From Marinicella sediminis (GTDB taxonomy: Bacteria; Pseudomonadota; Gammaproteobacteria; Xanthomonadales; Marinicellaceae): DNA of 64,000 bases. How positions within the stretch are numbered: the stretch's first letter is position 1; each line of letters begins with the position of its first letter. Of this stretch, positions 6,958-15,898 are shown piece by piece. The notes under the pieces were generated by a model that was not told where the DNA came from, did not search any database, and saw only the letters and a list, made by a program, of their open reading frames with translations. A program made the translations under genes and the position numbers. The stretch is taken from the NCBI RefSeq assembly GCF_002000055.1, contig NZ_MVBD01000003.1:62001-126000 (forward strand), read 5' to 3'.

Positions 6958-9723
6958 GTGAGAAACGGTGTTCAGTCATTGTTGAAGTGGACAGCTATCA
7001 ATCTGGTGGCCGCACTGGTGTTCACCACTTGTTGTATCCTCGCCCATAAATACATGGTCAGACCCACTTTGTCAGTGACCATCTGGCCTGCTGCCGGGAT
7101 TGGTGTGGGCCTGATCATGGTTTGGGGCAGAAAGATCATCCCGGCGATCATGCTGGGTGAGCTAATCAACAGTTTTGTGTTGTACCAGGTGCACGTGGAT
7201 TTTGGCTGGAACAAAACCACATTTTATGATTTTTTGCTGTACCTGAATAATGTTTTCAGGCCATTGTTTGCTGGTTTCCTGGCCAGGCGTATGATGGGCC
7301 CCCACCCACGACTGATTCAGTTCAGGAAAATCAGTAGATTTTTTCTGTATGCCTGTGTCCTGCCTTGCTTGCTGACCACCACTGTATTTGCCATATTGCT
7401 AACCGCTGCAGGGCATTACAACACCGGTGATTATTTCACCAAAGGATTTTTGTGGTACTCAGGTGATTTGCTGAGTGTGATGATCTTCACCCCCATCGTG
7501 ATGTCATTACTTGCCCGTCCGAGAACCATCTGGCAACCCAGAATCATCACCGTGGCTTTGCCAAGCCTGGGCGGTTTTTTATTGGTCTTTATGCTGTTCA
7601 ATTCTTTTAAGAACTATGAAGAACAACGCATCAATGAAATCATCAGAACACATCAAAACTACCTGGTCAATGTGGTGATTTCTGATGAGATGGATGCCGG
7701 TGAACTTCAAAGTTACCTGCAACAGGAACAGGATTTGTTGAATCTGGACAGTTATAAAACAGAACTTGAAGTCTGGCAGGATGGCGCGTTTCGGCAACTG
7801 TATCTCAGTCAGGATGTGGTGACCACCCGTTATGAAAACCATGTGATACGACGCGAATTCGACATGACAGGTCAACGCCATCGCCTGACGATGACCCCGA
7901 CCAATCAGTTTTTTGCTGAAGAAGGGTCGTCAGGTTTATGGCTCAGTTTATTCATTGCCCTGACCTTTGCCGGATTTGCCAGTGTGGGCATGCTGACTTT
8001 AACCGGCAGACATGTGCTGACCGCACGCGAAGTCACCGAACGCACCCTGCAACTGAATTTAATCAATAAAGAATTGCAGGCTCGGAACCTGGATTATCAG
8101 CGCATCATTGACACCCAGCCAGTGATTTTCTGGAAGGTAAACCTCGGTCTGGATCAGGTGACTTTTGTCAGCCAGGAAGCAGAAGCGATTTTGGGTTACT
8201 CGGTCAACCAATGGCTCAGTGAACCACATTTTTTCACCCGGAAAATCCACCCCAATGACCTCTCCATGGTTAAAGATGCCATGCTTCAGGAACATGATCA
8301 GGAAGCCAATATTGAAATAGAATACCGTTTGCGACATGCCGATGGTCAGTATCGATGGTTCAGGGATGTGTTGCATATTCCTGAAGATTTCTCTGACTCC
8401 AGGGAGGTGATGGGCATGCTGGTCGACATCACTGACAAAAAAAATGACACCGAAAAAATACATCACCTGGCCTTTCATGACTACCTCACACAGTTGCCTA
8501 ACCGACAAAAATTTCAAAGCGAATTAAAGGCGCTGTTGAAAAAAAGTCAGCAGCACAAAACCTATGGTGCGGTGTTGTTCCTCGATATGGATCGTTTCAA
8601 GGTGCTCAACGATGCCCTGGGTCATCATTTCGGTGATCAATTGTTGCTGAACATTGCTTCCCGGCTGGAAACCTTTGAAGCCGAATTTAAAGTCATTGCC
8701 CGGTTTGGTGGTGATGAATTTGTTATGGCCACCGATTGTGAATACAGCAATGCCAATGACGCCGGCGTGCAGATCATTATACTGGCGGAACAAATCATTG
8801 ATCAGTTGGCTGAACCTTATGACATCAACGGACACCATCACATCTGCACAGTGAGCATGGGAATTGCCATTTATCCGTTTCAAGATGTCACAGTCAACGA
8901 TGTGATCAGGCAGGCAGACGTGGCAATGTACCGTTCCAAGGAACAAGGTCGTAATCAGGTGACCATGTACCATGAAAGCATGAAAAAAGACAACGACAAG
9001 ATGTTGTTTGTCGAACAGGTGTTGCGCAATGCAGTAAACCATGATCACTTTATCTTGAAGTATCAGCCTATTGTCGATGGGGATCGTCAGGTGGTGGCTT
9101 TTGAGTCCCTGATCCGGATTTTCAGTGAGCAGGAAACCTTGTTCCCTGATGAGTTCATTCCGGTGGCAGAAGACACTGACCTCATCCAGTCAGTGGGTCG
9201 CTGGGTGATTTCTCATGCTTGCTTGAAAATCATGGACTGTCAATACAACATCTCGGTGAATGTGTCATCCAAGCAGTTTCACCAACAGGGCTTCATCATG
9301 TACATCGATCAAATGATGAAACGCTTTAACATTGGTAAAAACAACCTGGTGATTGAGTTGACTGAAGGGGTGGTGGTCGGTAGTTTTAATGAGATTCAAT
9401 ATAAATTCAATCGCCTCAAAGAAATGGGTGTGATGATCGCCATTGATGATTTTGGCACTGGTTATTCATCATTGGAGTACCTCAGGCAATTGCCGATTGA
9501 TTACCTGAAAATAGACAAAAGTTTTGTGTTCGATCTGGACAAGGACAATTCATCACGGGTGATCATTGAAACCATCATCTCAATGGCCAAACACCTGAAC
9601 TTGCAAACCGTCGCCGAAGGGGTGGAGACGGAACAACAATTCAGTATCCTCAAAGACATTGGTTGTGACTATTTTCAGGGTTATCTGTTTGGTAAACCGG
9701 GTGACTTGTTAACCTTGAGTTGA
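6958..9723 (+). CDS. MASE1-PAS-GGDEF-EAL cyclic-di-GMP signalling protein
   Basis: A membrane protein of 921 residues. The N-terminal ~225 residues form a MASE1-like sensor with several helices and the conserved WPAAGIGVG segment. A periplasmic or linker segment with a further helix at about residues 325-345 follows, then a PAS domain (about 375-500), a GGDEF domain and an EAL domain. The cyclase signature RFGGDEF (residues 582-588) is intact; I see no RxxD inhibitory site before it. The phosphodiesterase signature is ESL (716-718) rather than EAL, but DDFGTGYSS (830 on), KIDKSF, AEGVET and QGYLFG are present. It may therefore be a cyclase, a phosphodiesterase or both. The start is GTG. Confidence 0.93.
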   Translation: MRNGVQSLLKWTAINLVAALVFTTCCILAHKYMVRPTLSVTIWPAAGIGVGLIMVWGRKIIPAIMLGELINSFVLYQVHVDFGWNKTTFYDFLLYLNNVFRPLFAGFLARRMMGPHPRLIQFRKISRFFLYACVLPCLLTTTVFAILLTAAGHYNTGDYFTKGFLWYSGDLLSVMIFTPIVMSLLARPRTIWQPRIITVALPSLGGFLLVFMLFNSFKNYEEQRINEIIRTHQNYLVNVVISDEMDAGELQSYLQQEQDLLNLDSYKTELEVWQDGAFRQLYLSQDVVTTRYENHVIRREFDMTGQRHRLTMTPTNQFFAEEGSSGLWLSLFIALTFAGFASVGMLTLTGRHVLTAREVTERTLQLNLINKELQARNLDYQRIIDTQPVIFWKVNLGLDQVTFVSQEAEAILGYSVNQWLSEPHFFTRKIHPNDLSMVKDAMLQEHDQEANIEIEYRLRHADGQYRWFRDVLHIPEDFSDSREVMGMLVDITDKKNDTEKIHHLAFHDYLTQLPNRQKFQSELKALLKKSQQHKTYGAVLFLDMDRFKVLNDALGHHFGDQLLLNIASRLETFEAEFKVIARFGGDEFVMATDCEYSNANDAGVQIIILAEQIIDQLAEPYDINGHHHICTVSMGIAIYPFQDVTVNDVIRQADVAMYRSKEQGRNQVTMYHESMKKDNDKMLFVEQVLRNAVNHDHFILKYQPIVDGDRQVVAFESLIRIFSEQETLFPDEFIPVAEDTDLIQSVGRWVISHACLKIMDCQYNISVNVSSKQFHQQGFIMYIDQMMKRFNIGKNNLVIELTEGVVVGSFNEIQYKFNRLKEMGVMIAIDDFGTGYSSLEYLRQLPIDYLKIDKSFVFDLDKDNSSRVIIETIISMAKHLNLQTVAEGVETEQQFSILKDIGCDYFQGYLFGKPGDLLTLS

Positions 9724-9765
9724 CCATTTAAAGAACAACCCTAACTTTTTTGCTGCATCAATGGC

Positions 9766-9795
9766 TTGTCAATGACCCCAATGATTGGCTAAGAT
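9766..9795 (+). promoter_or_regulatory. Predicted sigma-70 promoter of rep
   Basis: -35 TTGTCA, an 18-base spacer and -10 TAAGAT, with a predicted start near 9802, about 20 bases before the TTG start of rep. Confidence 0.55.
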
Positions 9796-9824
9796 GGCCG
9801 CTTTTCTAAAGACCGCCATTCACC

Positions 9825-11804
9825 TTGCTGAATCCGCAACAACAAGCAGCCGTTGAAAAAACCGACCAACCACTTTTGGTGCTGGCTGGTGCCGGCTGCG
9901 GGAAAACCCGGGTAATCACAGAAAAAATGGCATATCTGGTGAATCTGGATTTATGTGAGCCGCAGCGGCTGTTTGCCATCACCTTCACCAACAAAGCAGC
10001 CAAAGAAATGAAGCAGCGGGCGATGTCGATGGTAGCCGGTGGCGAGGCCCTGAATATTTCCACCTTTCATGCCCTTGGTCTGAGACTGATGCAGCAGGAA
10101 ATTTCACACACCAGTTTTATGCGGGGCTTCAGCATCCTCGATGCAACTGAGTGTCAGAAAGTCATCCAGGAGTTGTTACCCAGAGGCATAAAAAAAGAAT
10201 TGGCAAACCAGTTGCAGTGGCAAATTTCTGGCTGGAAAAACAAAGGCTGGCGGCCTGATCAGGTAGATACCACTGTTCCCATGGCGGCTGAAATCTATCA
10301 GCATTATCTGGATTATATGTTGAGCATCAATGCCATGGATTTTGATGACCTGATTCTTCAGCCCTTGTGGTTGTTGAACAACCAGCCAGAGGTTCTGCAT
10401 CGATGGCGTCAACACATTGGCTATCTGATGGTCGATGAATATCAGGACACCAACACCAGTCAGTATCAGCTGGTCAGGCAGTTGATGGGGCAGGGCAGTC
10501 ACCTGACTTGTGTGGGTGATGATGACCAATCCATTTATGGCTGGCGGGGTGCGCAAATTGAAAATCTGTCATTGCTGCAAAAAGACTTTCCAACGCTGGC
10601 AGTGGTCAAACTTGAACAAAATTACCGTTCCAGCAGCACCATTCTGAATGCCGCCAATGCGGTGATCAAACACAATCCACATCCGTTTGAAAAAAAGATC
10701 TGGAGTGATCTGGGACAGGGTGAACTGATCCACCTCACTCCCTACCGAAGCGCTGAAGAAGAGGCTGAGCAGGTGATCACTGATATCATGTTCCAACGCA
10801 AGGTACATCATAAGAACTATCAGGATTATGCCATTCTTTATCGTTCGAACCATCAGGCTAAACTGATGGAACAGGCATTGCGGGTGAATAACGTACCTTA
10901 TCAAATGTCGGGAGGCCGTTCTTTTTTTGATTACGCTGAAATCAAAGACCTGATGGCCTATATCCGGCTGTTGAGTAACCCCAAAGACAACGCTGCTTTC
11001 CTGAGGGTGATCAACACCCCCAAACGGGGTATCGGTATGCAGACGGTGAAACACATTTCGCAATTGGCCAAACAACAAAACATGGGCTTTTTGGCAGTTT
11101 GCAACCAACCGGAGAAATTGTCTGCGTTACCCGCACAGGCACAACTCAGGATCAAGGAATTTGTGCGCATCATCAAACACCACCAACAACTCAGTCGCAG
11201 TGCAGAACAGGTGGTGGCTTCACTGGTCAGGGAGATTGACTACCTGAATTGGGTCAATCTGTCAGCCAATAACAAAATGGCAAAGATCAACAAAAGCAAA
11301 TTGGTAAAAGATTTTCTTAAGTGGGTTGAGGCCATTGGTGGTAAAGAGCACCTGGCAATGGAGGATCTGCTCAATTACCTGTCATTGCAGACCAGTCAGG
11401 ATGATGAAGAAGCGGGTGACGCAGTCAGGTTGATGACCCTGCATGCCGCTAAAGGTCTGGAGTTTGAACATGTTTACCTGATTGGTGTGGAAGAGGGCAT
11501 TTTGCCACACGCGAATTCAATGGCCGACGCCGATGATGAAAACGAAGCCATTGAAGAGGAACGCCGGTTGATGTACGTGGGAATTACGCGGGCGATGCGA
11601 CAGTTGAAAATTTCTTATGTAAAGAAGCGCAAACGGAAATTTCAGCCTGAAGGTACAGAAGACGTATTCGGTCCCAGTCGTTTTTTGGATGAAATTCCTG
11701 AAGAATTGCTGGCTGGTAAGCGGCAAAACGCACCCACAGAAGCCGAACAAAAAGCCAATAACAAGAAAAATTTTGCCGCCCTTAAAGCGATGCTGGATTC
11801 CTGA
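9825..11804 (+). CDS. rep: ATP-dependent DNA helicase Rep
   Basis: A superfamily 1A 3'-5' helicase that helps replication forks pass obstacles. The 659-residue protein has motif I GAGCGKTR near the N-terminus, motif II DEYQDTN, motif III GDDDQSIYGWRGA, motif IV QNYRSS, and motif V/VI LMTLHAAKGLEFEHV and EERRLMYVGITRA. The sequence LNPQQQAAVE matches the family N-terminus directly after a TTG codon, and a stop (9807-9809) lies five codons upstream, so TTG is the start. Length and motif order fit Rep better than UvrD or PcrA. Confidence 0.94.
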   Translation: MLNPQQQAAVEKTDQPLLVLAGAGCGKTRVITEKMAYLVNLDLCEPQRLFAITFTNKAAKEMKQRAMSMVAGGEALNISTFHALGLRLMQQEISHTSFMRGFSILDATECQKVIQELLPRGIKKELANQLQWQISGWKNKGWRPDQVDTTVPMAAEIYQHYLDYMLSINAMDFDDLILQPLWLLNNQPEVLHRWRQHIGYLMVDEYQDTNTSQYQLVRQLMGQGSHLTCVGDDDQSIYGWRGAQIENLSLLQKDFPTLAVVKLEQNYRSSSTILNAANAVIKHNPHPFEKKIWSDLGQGELIHLTPYRSAEEEAEQVITDIMFQRKVHHKNYQDYAILYRSNHQAKLMEQALRVNNVPYQMSGGRSFFDYAEIKDLMAYIRLLSNPKDNAAFLRVINTPKRGIGMQTVKHISQLAKQQNMGFLAVCNQPEKLSALPAQAQLRIKEFVRIIKHHQQLSRSAEQVVASLVREIDYLNWVNLSANNKMAKINKSKLVKDFLKWVEAIGGKEHLAMEDLLNYLSLQTSQDDEEAGDAVRLMTLHAAKGLEFEHVYLIGVEEGILPHANSMADADDENEAIEEERRLMYVGITRAMRQLKISYVKKRKRKFQPEGTEDVFGPSRFLDEIPEELLAGKRQNAPTEAEQKANNKKNFAALKAMLDS

Positions 11805-11807
11805 AAG

Positions 11808-12500
11808 TCAGGGTTGGTTGTCAAAAGCCTGCTGGCCGGTGAAGACTGCTTCCCATTGGTTGAACAAAAATTGCGGAGCGCTGGACAGATTAATTTTCAA
11901 ATCACCCTTGCGGCTGGCCAGACACTGATTGGCGAAATCGCCGGCCAGGTTTTCTTCAGTGAGGTTGATGCACGGATCATTTTCCGCCATGTCCGTTAAT
12001 GCCTCAGTCAGTTCTTGTGGACTGATGATGTGTGCCAATTGGGTGCGAAGCTGATAAGCACAGCCCTGTTGTTGAGATTCACAGGCGACAAAATCGATTT
12101 GACTGGGCGCCACCAGTAATTGTTCGCGCTGTAGAATTCGAACCTGCTTGGCAGTTTCCATGCGGTAAATCGGATGCGCATAAGCCCACAACAGCAGTGG
12201 CTTGAGCAGCAGTTGCTGATAAAAACTGTAGTGGTGAATATTGGGCAGTAAGACCTGGGCATGATTGATCAGCTGATAAGGTTGATCTTGCATGGCATAG
12301 GTGTACAAAGTAATGATGTTGCTGTTTTTGGTGCCGATGTTCAGCTGTTCACGCAGGGCGATGATGCGTGTTTTGTCCTGAGCGATCAATGCCGCGATCA
12401 GTGAATCATGATTTGTTTGCGGTTTTACCGGTTGACTGCCACAGCCGGTCAGTATCGCCAAAACCACACCAGCCATCACTGTTTTTACGTGCTGAATCAT
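11808..12500 (-). CDS. Predicted lipoprotein of unknown function
   Basis: The 230-residue product starts with a lipoprotein signal (MIQHVKTVMAGVVLAILTGC) whose lipobox LTGC gives a cysteine at residue 20, with Gly-Ser following. The mature part is mostly helical and contains four further cysteines (VACES, GCAYQ, DPCIN, NQCLA) that could pair in the periplasm. No family was recognised. It is divergent from the ECF sigma gene with 127 bases between starts, and ends three bases from the rep stop. A longer in-frame start at 12617 would lose the signal peptide at the N-terminus, so 12500 was chosen. Confidence 0.65.
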   Translation of the reverse strand: MIQHVKTVMAGVVLAILTGCGSQPVKPQTNHDSLIAALIAQDKTRIIALREQLNIGTKNSNIITLYTYAMQDQPYQLINHAQVLLPNIHHYSFYQQLLLKPLLLWAYAHPIYRMETAKQVRILQREQLLVAPSQIDFVACESQQQGCAYQLRTQLAHIISPQELTEALTDMAENDPCINLTEENLAGDFANQCLASRKGDLKINLSSAPQFLFNQWEAVFTGQQAFDNQP

Positions 12501-12570
12501 CTTGAGAAACCCCTTTACAGTTGCAAATGAACAGCATAATGTAATTAAGGGTGATTTTTTTTTGAAATTT

Positions 12571-12595
12571 GTAACAAATTTAAAAATAAACCGTC
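12571..12595 (+). promoter_or_regulatory. ECF-type promoter before the sigma-factor gene
   Basis: GTAAC (12571-12575), 16 bases, then CGTC (12592-12595). This two-part pattern resembles ECF promoters, which often have an AAC core at -35 and a CGTC or TCTA-like core at -10. It lies about 33 bases before the ATG of the ECF gene, as expected for an autoregulated sigma factor. The assignment is by pattern only. Confidence 0.5.
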
Positions 12596-12627
12596 TTAAA
12601 CATAGAAAAGCGCACATAACTGATAGA

Positions 12628-13119
12628 ATGAGTATTTGGTACCGGTTACAAGTAAGTAAGAACCAGCATGGATTGTACGCCCTCGCGTATCAGATGTTGG
12701 GCAATCAGCTGGAAGCTGAAGATGTGGTTCAGGACACCTTCATTAAGTTGTGGGAGCGCCGTGAACAAGGCGGAAAATTTGAAAAGGCCTGGTTGTATAA
12801 AGTCACCAGGAATCAATGTCTGGACATACTGCGCAGAAGAAAACATGCCGTGGAATACCAGATCGCCCAGGCGGTGGGCTGTGATGTATCGCCTTCTGCC
12901 AGTGATGAAGTCATCAATCAGGAATTGTCCGGAGAAATTGCTGACGCGATCAGTCAGCTTGATGAACCGTACAAATCACTGGTGGTGATGCGGGAAGTGA
13001 ATGGCCTGAGTTATCAGGTATTGGCCGATTCCCTGGACCTGAGTTTATCTCAGACAAAGGTGTATTTGCACCGGGCCAGAAAACAGTTAAAAGAAAGTTT
13101 GGAAAGAACATATGCGTGA
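12628..13119 (+). CDS. RNA polymerase sigma factor, ECF family
   Basis: The 163-residue protein has region 2 (YALAYQMLGNQLEAEDVVQDTF, with the DVVQDTF helix), a linker, and region 4 (LDEPYKSLVVMREVNGLSYQVLADSL followed by QTKVYLHRARKQLK), so it is a small two-domain sigma-70 of the ECF type. The ATG at 12628 gives a normal length; an upstream in-frame start at 12502 would add a basic leader without family features. The stop overlaps the next gene by 8 bases. The likely partner is the downstream membrane protein. Confidence 0.92.
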   Translation: MSIWYRLQVSKNQHGLYALAYQMLGNQLEAEDVVQDTFIKLWERREQGGKFEKAWLYKVTRNQCLDILRRRKHAVEYQIAQAVGCDVSPSASDEVINQELSGEIADAISQLDEPYKSLVVMREVNGLSYQVLADSLDLSLSQTKVYLHRARKQLKESLERTYA

Positions 13120-13468
13120 GCAATCAATTGAACAACAGGTGTCAGAAGAACTGACCAATTATTTTGAACAGGCACGGCAGGTTAAATGTCCGTCCTCAAT
13201 GAAGCAAGGTTTGTATGACCGGGTGGGACTGAATAATTCAGTGCAGTGGCTTAAACCGGCCATGGCTTTTTCCTTTGTGGCATTGTGTTCATTGGGCCTG
13301 GTGTGGAATAACCATCATCAGGATCAGTTGGCACAGGCTGAAAGGGACATGCAAATTGCCATGCACTATATGCAAAAAATCAGTGAAAAGACCCTGGAAG
13401 ACACCAACACGCTGGGTATTAAGCCAGCGATCATCGTACCAGTTTCTAAATCCATGGCACAGATTTAG
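13112..13468 (+). CDS. Small single-pass membrane protein, candidate anti-sigma factor
   Basis: 118 residues with a cytoplasmic N-terminal ~48 residues, one membrane helix (about residues 49-67, PAMAFSFVALCSLGLVW) and a short extracytoplasmic tail. It overlaps the ECF gene by 8 bases. The topology and position are those of anti-sigma factors, although no zinc-binding HxxxCxxC motif of the ZAS type is present. The role is inferred from context only. Confidence 0.6.
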   Translation: MREQSIEQQVSEELTNYFEQARQVKCPSSMKQGLYDRVGLNNSVQWLKPAMAFSFVALCSLGLVWNNHHQDQLAQAERDMQIAMHYMQKISEKTLEDTNTLGIKPAIIVPVSKSMAQI

Positions 13469-13480
13469 TGGAGTAACAAA

Positions 13481-13996
13481 ATGAAAAAAACCATCATCTT
13501 TATACTGGCATTGCTGAGCATGCCGCTCAGTGCGCAGAATGTGCTGGATAAATTGCAAACCCTGATGCAGGTTGAGCCATCGGTTGAAATTAACCTTGGT
13601 CCGGCCATGCTCAGTTTACTCAGTGGCATGACCAGTGAAGAAAAACAAGTATCTGATGTGATGAAAAACCTCACTGAGATTTCAGTTCGGGTATATCGCC
13701 TGGATGACGGAGATTTTAAAGGAGACCTTGGGCAGATCAAGTCTTTCATCAATGCCACGGCCAGTGAAATGAAAGCTTTGGGCATGGAGCAATTGGCGGC
13801 CATCCGTGAAGATGACTCAACGGTGTTCATCATGGCTGAGATGGGTGGTGAAAGCATGCAGGGACTGTCAGTGATGTCATTGGATGATGAATCGGAGCTG
13901 GTGGTGATTAAAATCGGTGGTCAGATCATGCTCAAGGACCTGGCTGGTCTGATGGGTCGTTTTGATGTCGATCTTGATGATTTGGAGCTCAATTAA
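13481..13996 (+). CDS. Exported DUF4252-like protein
   Basis: 171 residues with a cleavable signal peptide (MKKTIIFILALLSMPLSA, cut before QN). The mature part reads like the DUF4252 family: an acidic segment, a KNLTEISVRVYRL strand, and the C-terminal LVVIKIGGQI. Members are often found behind ECF sigma and anti-sigma genes. GGAG stands before the ATG. The third position in the cassette suggests an envelope-stress output or sensor; its function is unknown. Confidence 0.7.
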   Translation: MKKTIIFILALLSMPLSAQNVLDKLQTLMQVEPSVEINLGPAMLSLLSGMTSEEKQVSDVMKNLTEISVRVYRLDDGDFKGDLGQIKSFINATASEMKALGMEQLAAIREDDSTVFIMAEMGGESMQGLSVMSLDDESELVVIKIGGQIMLKDLAGLMGRFDVDLDDLELN

Positions 13997-14020
13997 TATC
14001 CTGCAACCCCAGATCAGTGA

Positions 14021-14056
14021 AAAGCCCGCATAAAAAGTCAATTGCGGGCTTTACTT
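14021..14056 (+). terminator. Terminator of the ECF cassette
   Basis: A perfect 10-base stem, AAAGCCCGCA paired with TGCGGGCTTT, with a 12-base loop, ends the ECF cassette 25 bases after its last stop. The following T run is short and interrupted. Confidence 0.75.
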
Positions 14057-14114
14057 TACCAGGACTAGTCTTTAAAATACGCCGTCTTGTTTGAACAGAA
14101 CATTGGAAACAGTT

Positions 14115-14360
14115 ATGAAAAAAGATATTCATCCAGAATACAGAGAAGTGGTCTTTCAGGACGCAGGCGCTGACTTTGCCTTCCTGACCCGTTCTTGCAT
14201 CCACACCAAAGACACCATTCAATGGGAAGATGGCAATGAGTATCCGTTGGTAAAAATCGAGATTTCTTCAAAATCACACCCATATTACACTGGTAAGCAA
14301 AAAGTGGCTGATTCCGGTGGACGTGTGGATCGATTCAAACGCAGATACCAAAGAAAGTAA
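14115..14360 (+). CDS. rpmE2: Ribosomal protein bL31, type B (zinc-free)
   Basis: The 81-residue protein starts [16 protein letters not shown] and has [11 protein letters not shown] and [12 protein letters not shown], typical of L31. The CxxC zinc ligands of type A are absent, so it is the zinc-independent paralogue. Such paralogues are commonly repressed by Zur, but I could not find a convincing Zur site upstream. An ORF start at 14091 adds eight residues that do not fit the family. Confidence 0.92.
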   Translation: MKKDIHPEYREVVFQDAGADFAFLTRSCIHTKDTIQWEDGNEYPLVKIEISSKSHPYYTGKQKVADSGGRVDRFKRRYQRK

Positions 14361-14381
14361 ACATCTCAATACATTCGCATT

Positions 14382-14407
14382 AAAGCCCGAAGTTTTCGGG
14401 CTTTTTT
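14382..14407 (+). terminator. Terminator of rpmE2
   Basis: A 9-base stem (AAAGCCCGA with TCGGGCTTT), a loop of five bases and a run of T residues form a classical intrinsic terminator 22 bases after the gene. Confidence 0.9.
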
Positions 14408-14488
14408 GTGTCTGCTATTTTGACAACACTTACAGACCAAACATCAGACATGCTGACCATTAGACCAAGGTATGATTGGTAAACTGCT

Positions 14489-14516
14489 TTGTCTCAGGTG
14501 GTTAAGGTGTTAAAAT
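14489..14516 (+). promoter_or_regulatory. Predicted sigma-70 promoter of gltA
   Basis: -35 TTGTCT, 16-base spacer ending in TGT, and -10 TAAAAT. The predicted start is near 14523, giving a leader of about 80 bases before gltA. A partly matching GC-rich hairpin segment lies in the leader, but no known riboswitch was recognised. Confidence 0.5.
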
Positions 14517-14601
14517 GAACGATTGTATGAATCGGGTCCTGCACGCCAGATTGACCCGCCTGATGAAATAATAAAAAAGACCCGAAATTGGAGAGTTCTA
14601 A

Positions 14602-15891
14602 ATGAGTGAAGATGTCGTTAAAGTGATTACCCCGGAAGGTAAAACCGCAGAATTGCCGGTGATCCGGGCTGCCATGGGCCCACCCACCTTTGATGTCAAA
14701 ACCCTGCATAAGCAAACCGGATACTTTACCTATGACTCAGGTTTTGCAGCCACCGGAGCCTGCAAAAGTGACATCACATTCATTGATGGTGGCAAAGGTG
14801 TGTTGTTGTACCGCGGTTACCCGATTGAACAACTGGCAGAACAAAGTAACTTCATGGAAGTCACTTACTTGTTGATGAATGGTGAGTTGCCAAACAAAGA
14901 GCAGTATGATGCCTTCAACCAGGAAATCACCCGCCACACGATGGTTCATGAAAAGATTCGTTCATTCATGAAAGGCTTCCAGTATGATGCCCATCCAATG
15001 GCCATGATGATGAGTGTGATTGGTTCTTTCTCTGCTTTTTATCATGACGGTATGAATGTCAATAACCCGGAAGACCGCCGCATGGCTGCCATCCGCCTGA
15101 TTGCCAAAATGCCCACAGTGGCTGCCGCAGTCTATAAGAACTATGTCGGACAGCCATTCATGTACCCGAAAAACAAACTGGGTTTCACTGAGCGACTGTT
15201 ACACATGATGTATGGCGTGCCTGCTGAACCATACGAAATCAATCCGGTGGCCGCCAAAGCCCTCGATTTGCTGTTTATCCTGCATGCCGATCACGAACAA
15301 AACGCCAGTACATCAACAGTGCGTCTGGTGGGTTCGACCGGAGCCAACCCGTTTGCCTGTATTTCAGCCGGTATTGCTTCATTATGGGGACCAGCGCATG
15401 GCGGGGCCAATGAAGCCGTACTGAACATGCTTGATGAAATTGGTGACGTCAGTCAAATTGATAAATACGTGGCCAAGGCCAAAGACAAGAATGATCCGTT
15501 CCGTTTGATGGGTTTTGGGCATCGGGTGTATAAAAACTTTGATCCCCGCGCCACCATCATCAGAAAAGCCTGTCATGAAGTGCTGGAAGACCTGGGTATT
15601 CAGGATCCGCAGCTTGAGCTGGCCATGAAGCTGGAAGAAATTGCTTTGCAGGATGAATATTTTGTGGCCCGTAAACTGTACCCCAATGTGGACTTTTACT
15701 CAGGCATCATCTACAAAGCCCTGGGCATCCCTGTGCAGATGTTTACCGTGATGTTCGCCATCGCCAGAACCGTGGGTTGGACTTCGCAATGGTTGGAACA
15801 GTACGAGACACCAGATACCCGTATCGGCCGCCCCCGCCAGGTCTATGGTGGAGCGACCACCAGAGATTACGTGTCAATCAACAAGCGTTGA
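14602..15891 (+). CDS. gltA: Citrate synthase, type II
   Basis: Condenses oxaloacetate with acetyl-CoA, the entry step of the TCA cycle. The 429-residue length and the motifs [38 protein letters not shown] and [14 protein letters not shown], which hold the catalytic histidines, fit the hexameric NADH-sensitive type of Gram-negative bacteria. It is followed at once by rsmJ. Confidence 0.97.
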   Translation: MSEDVVKVITPEGKTAELPVIRAAMGPPTFDVKTLHKQTGYFTYDSGFAATGACKSDITFIDGGKGVLLYRGYPIEQLAEQSNFMEVTYLLMNGELPNKEQYDAFNQEITRHTMVHEKIRSFMKGFQYDAHPMAMMMSVIGSFSAFYHDGMNVNNPEDRRMAAIRLIAKMPTVAAAVYKNYVGQPFMYPKNKLGFTERLLHMMYGVPAEPYEINPVAAKALDLLFILHADHEQNASTSTVRLVGSTGANPFACISAGIASLWGPAHGGANEAVLNMLDEIGDVSQIDKYVAKAKDKNDPFRLMGFGHRVYKNFDPRATIIRKACHEVLEDLGIQDPQLELAMKLEEIALQDEYFVARKLYPNVDFYSGIIYKALGIPVQMFTVMFAIARTVGWTSQWLEQYETPDTRIGRPRQVYGGATTRDYVSINKR

Positions 15892-15898
15892 TGCTGCG

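Noticed and set aside
12555-12570. A second ECF-type promoter in the poly-T stretch
   Set aside because: Only the element at 12571 has both half-sites at a fitting distance.
14060-14114. Zur box upstream of rpmE2
   Set aside because: I looked for the GTTATA-type palindrome with TAACAT and found no convincing match.
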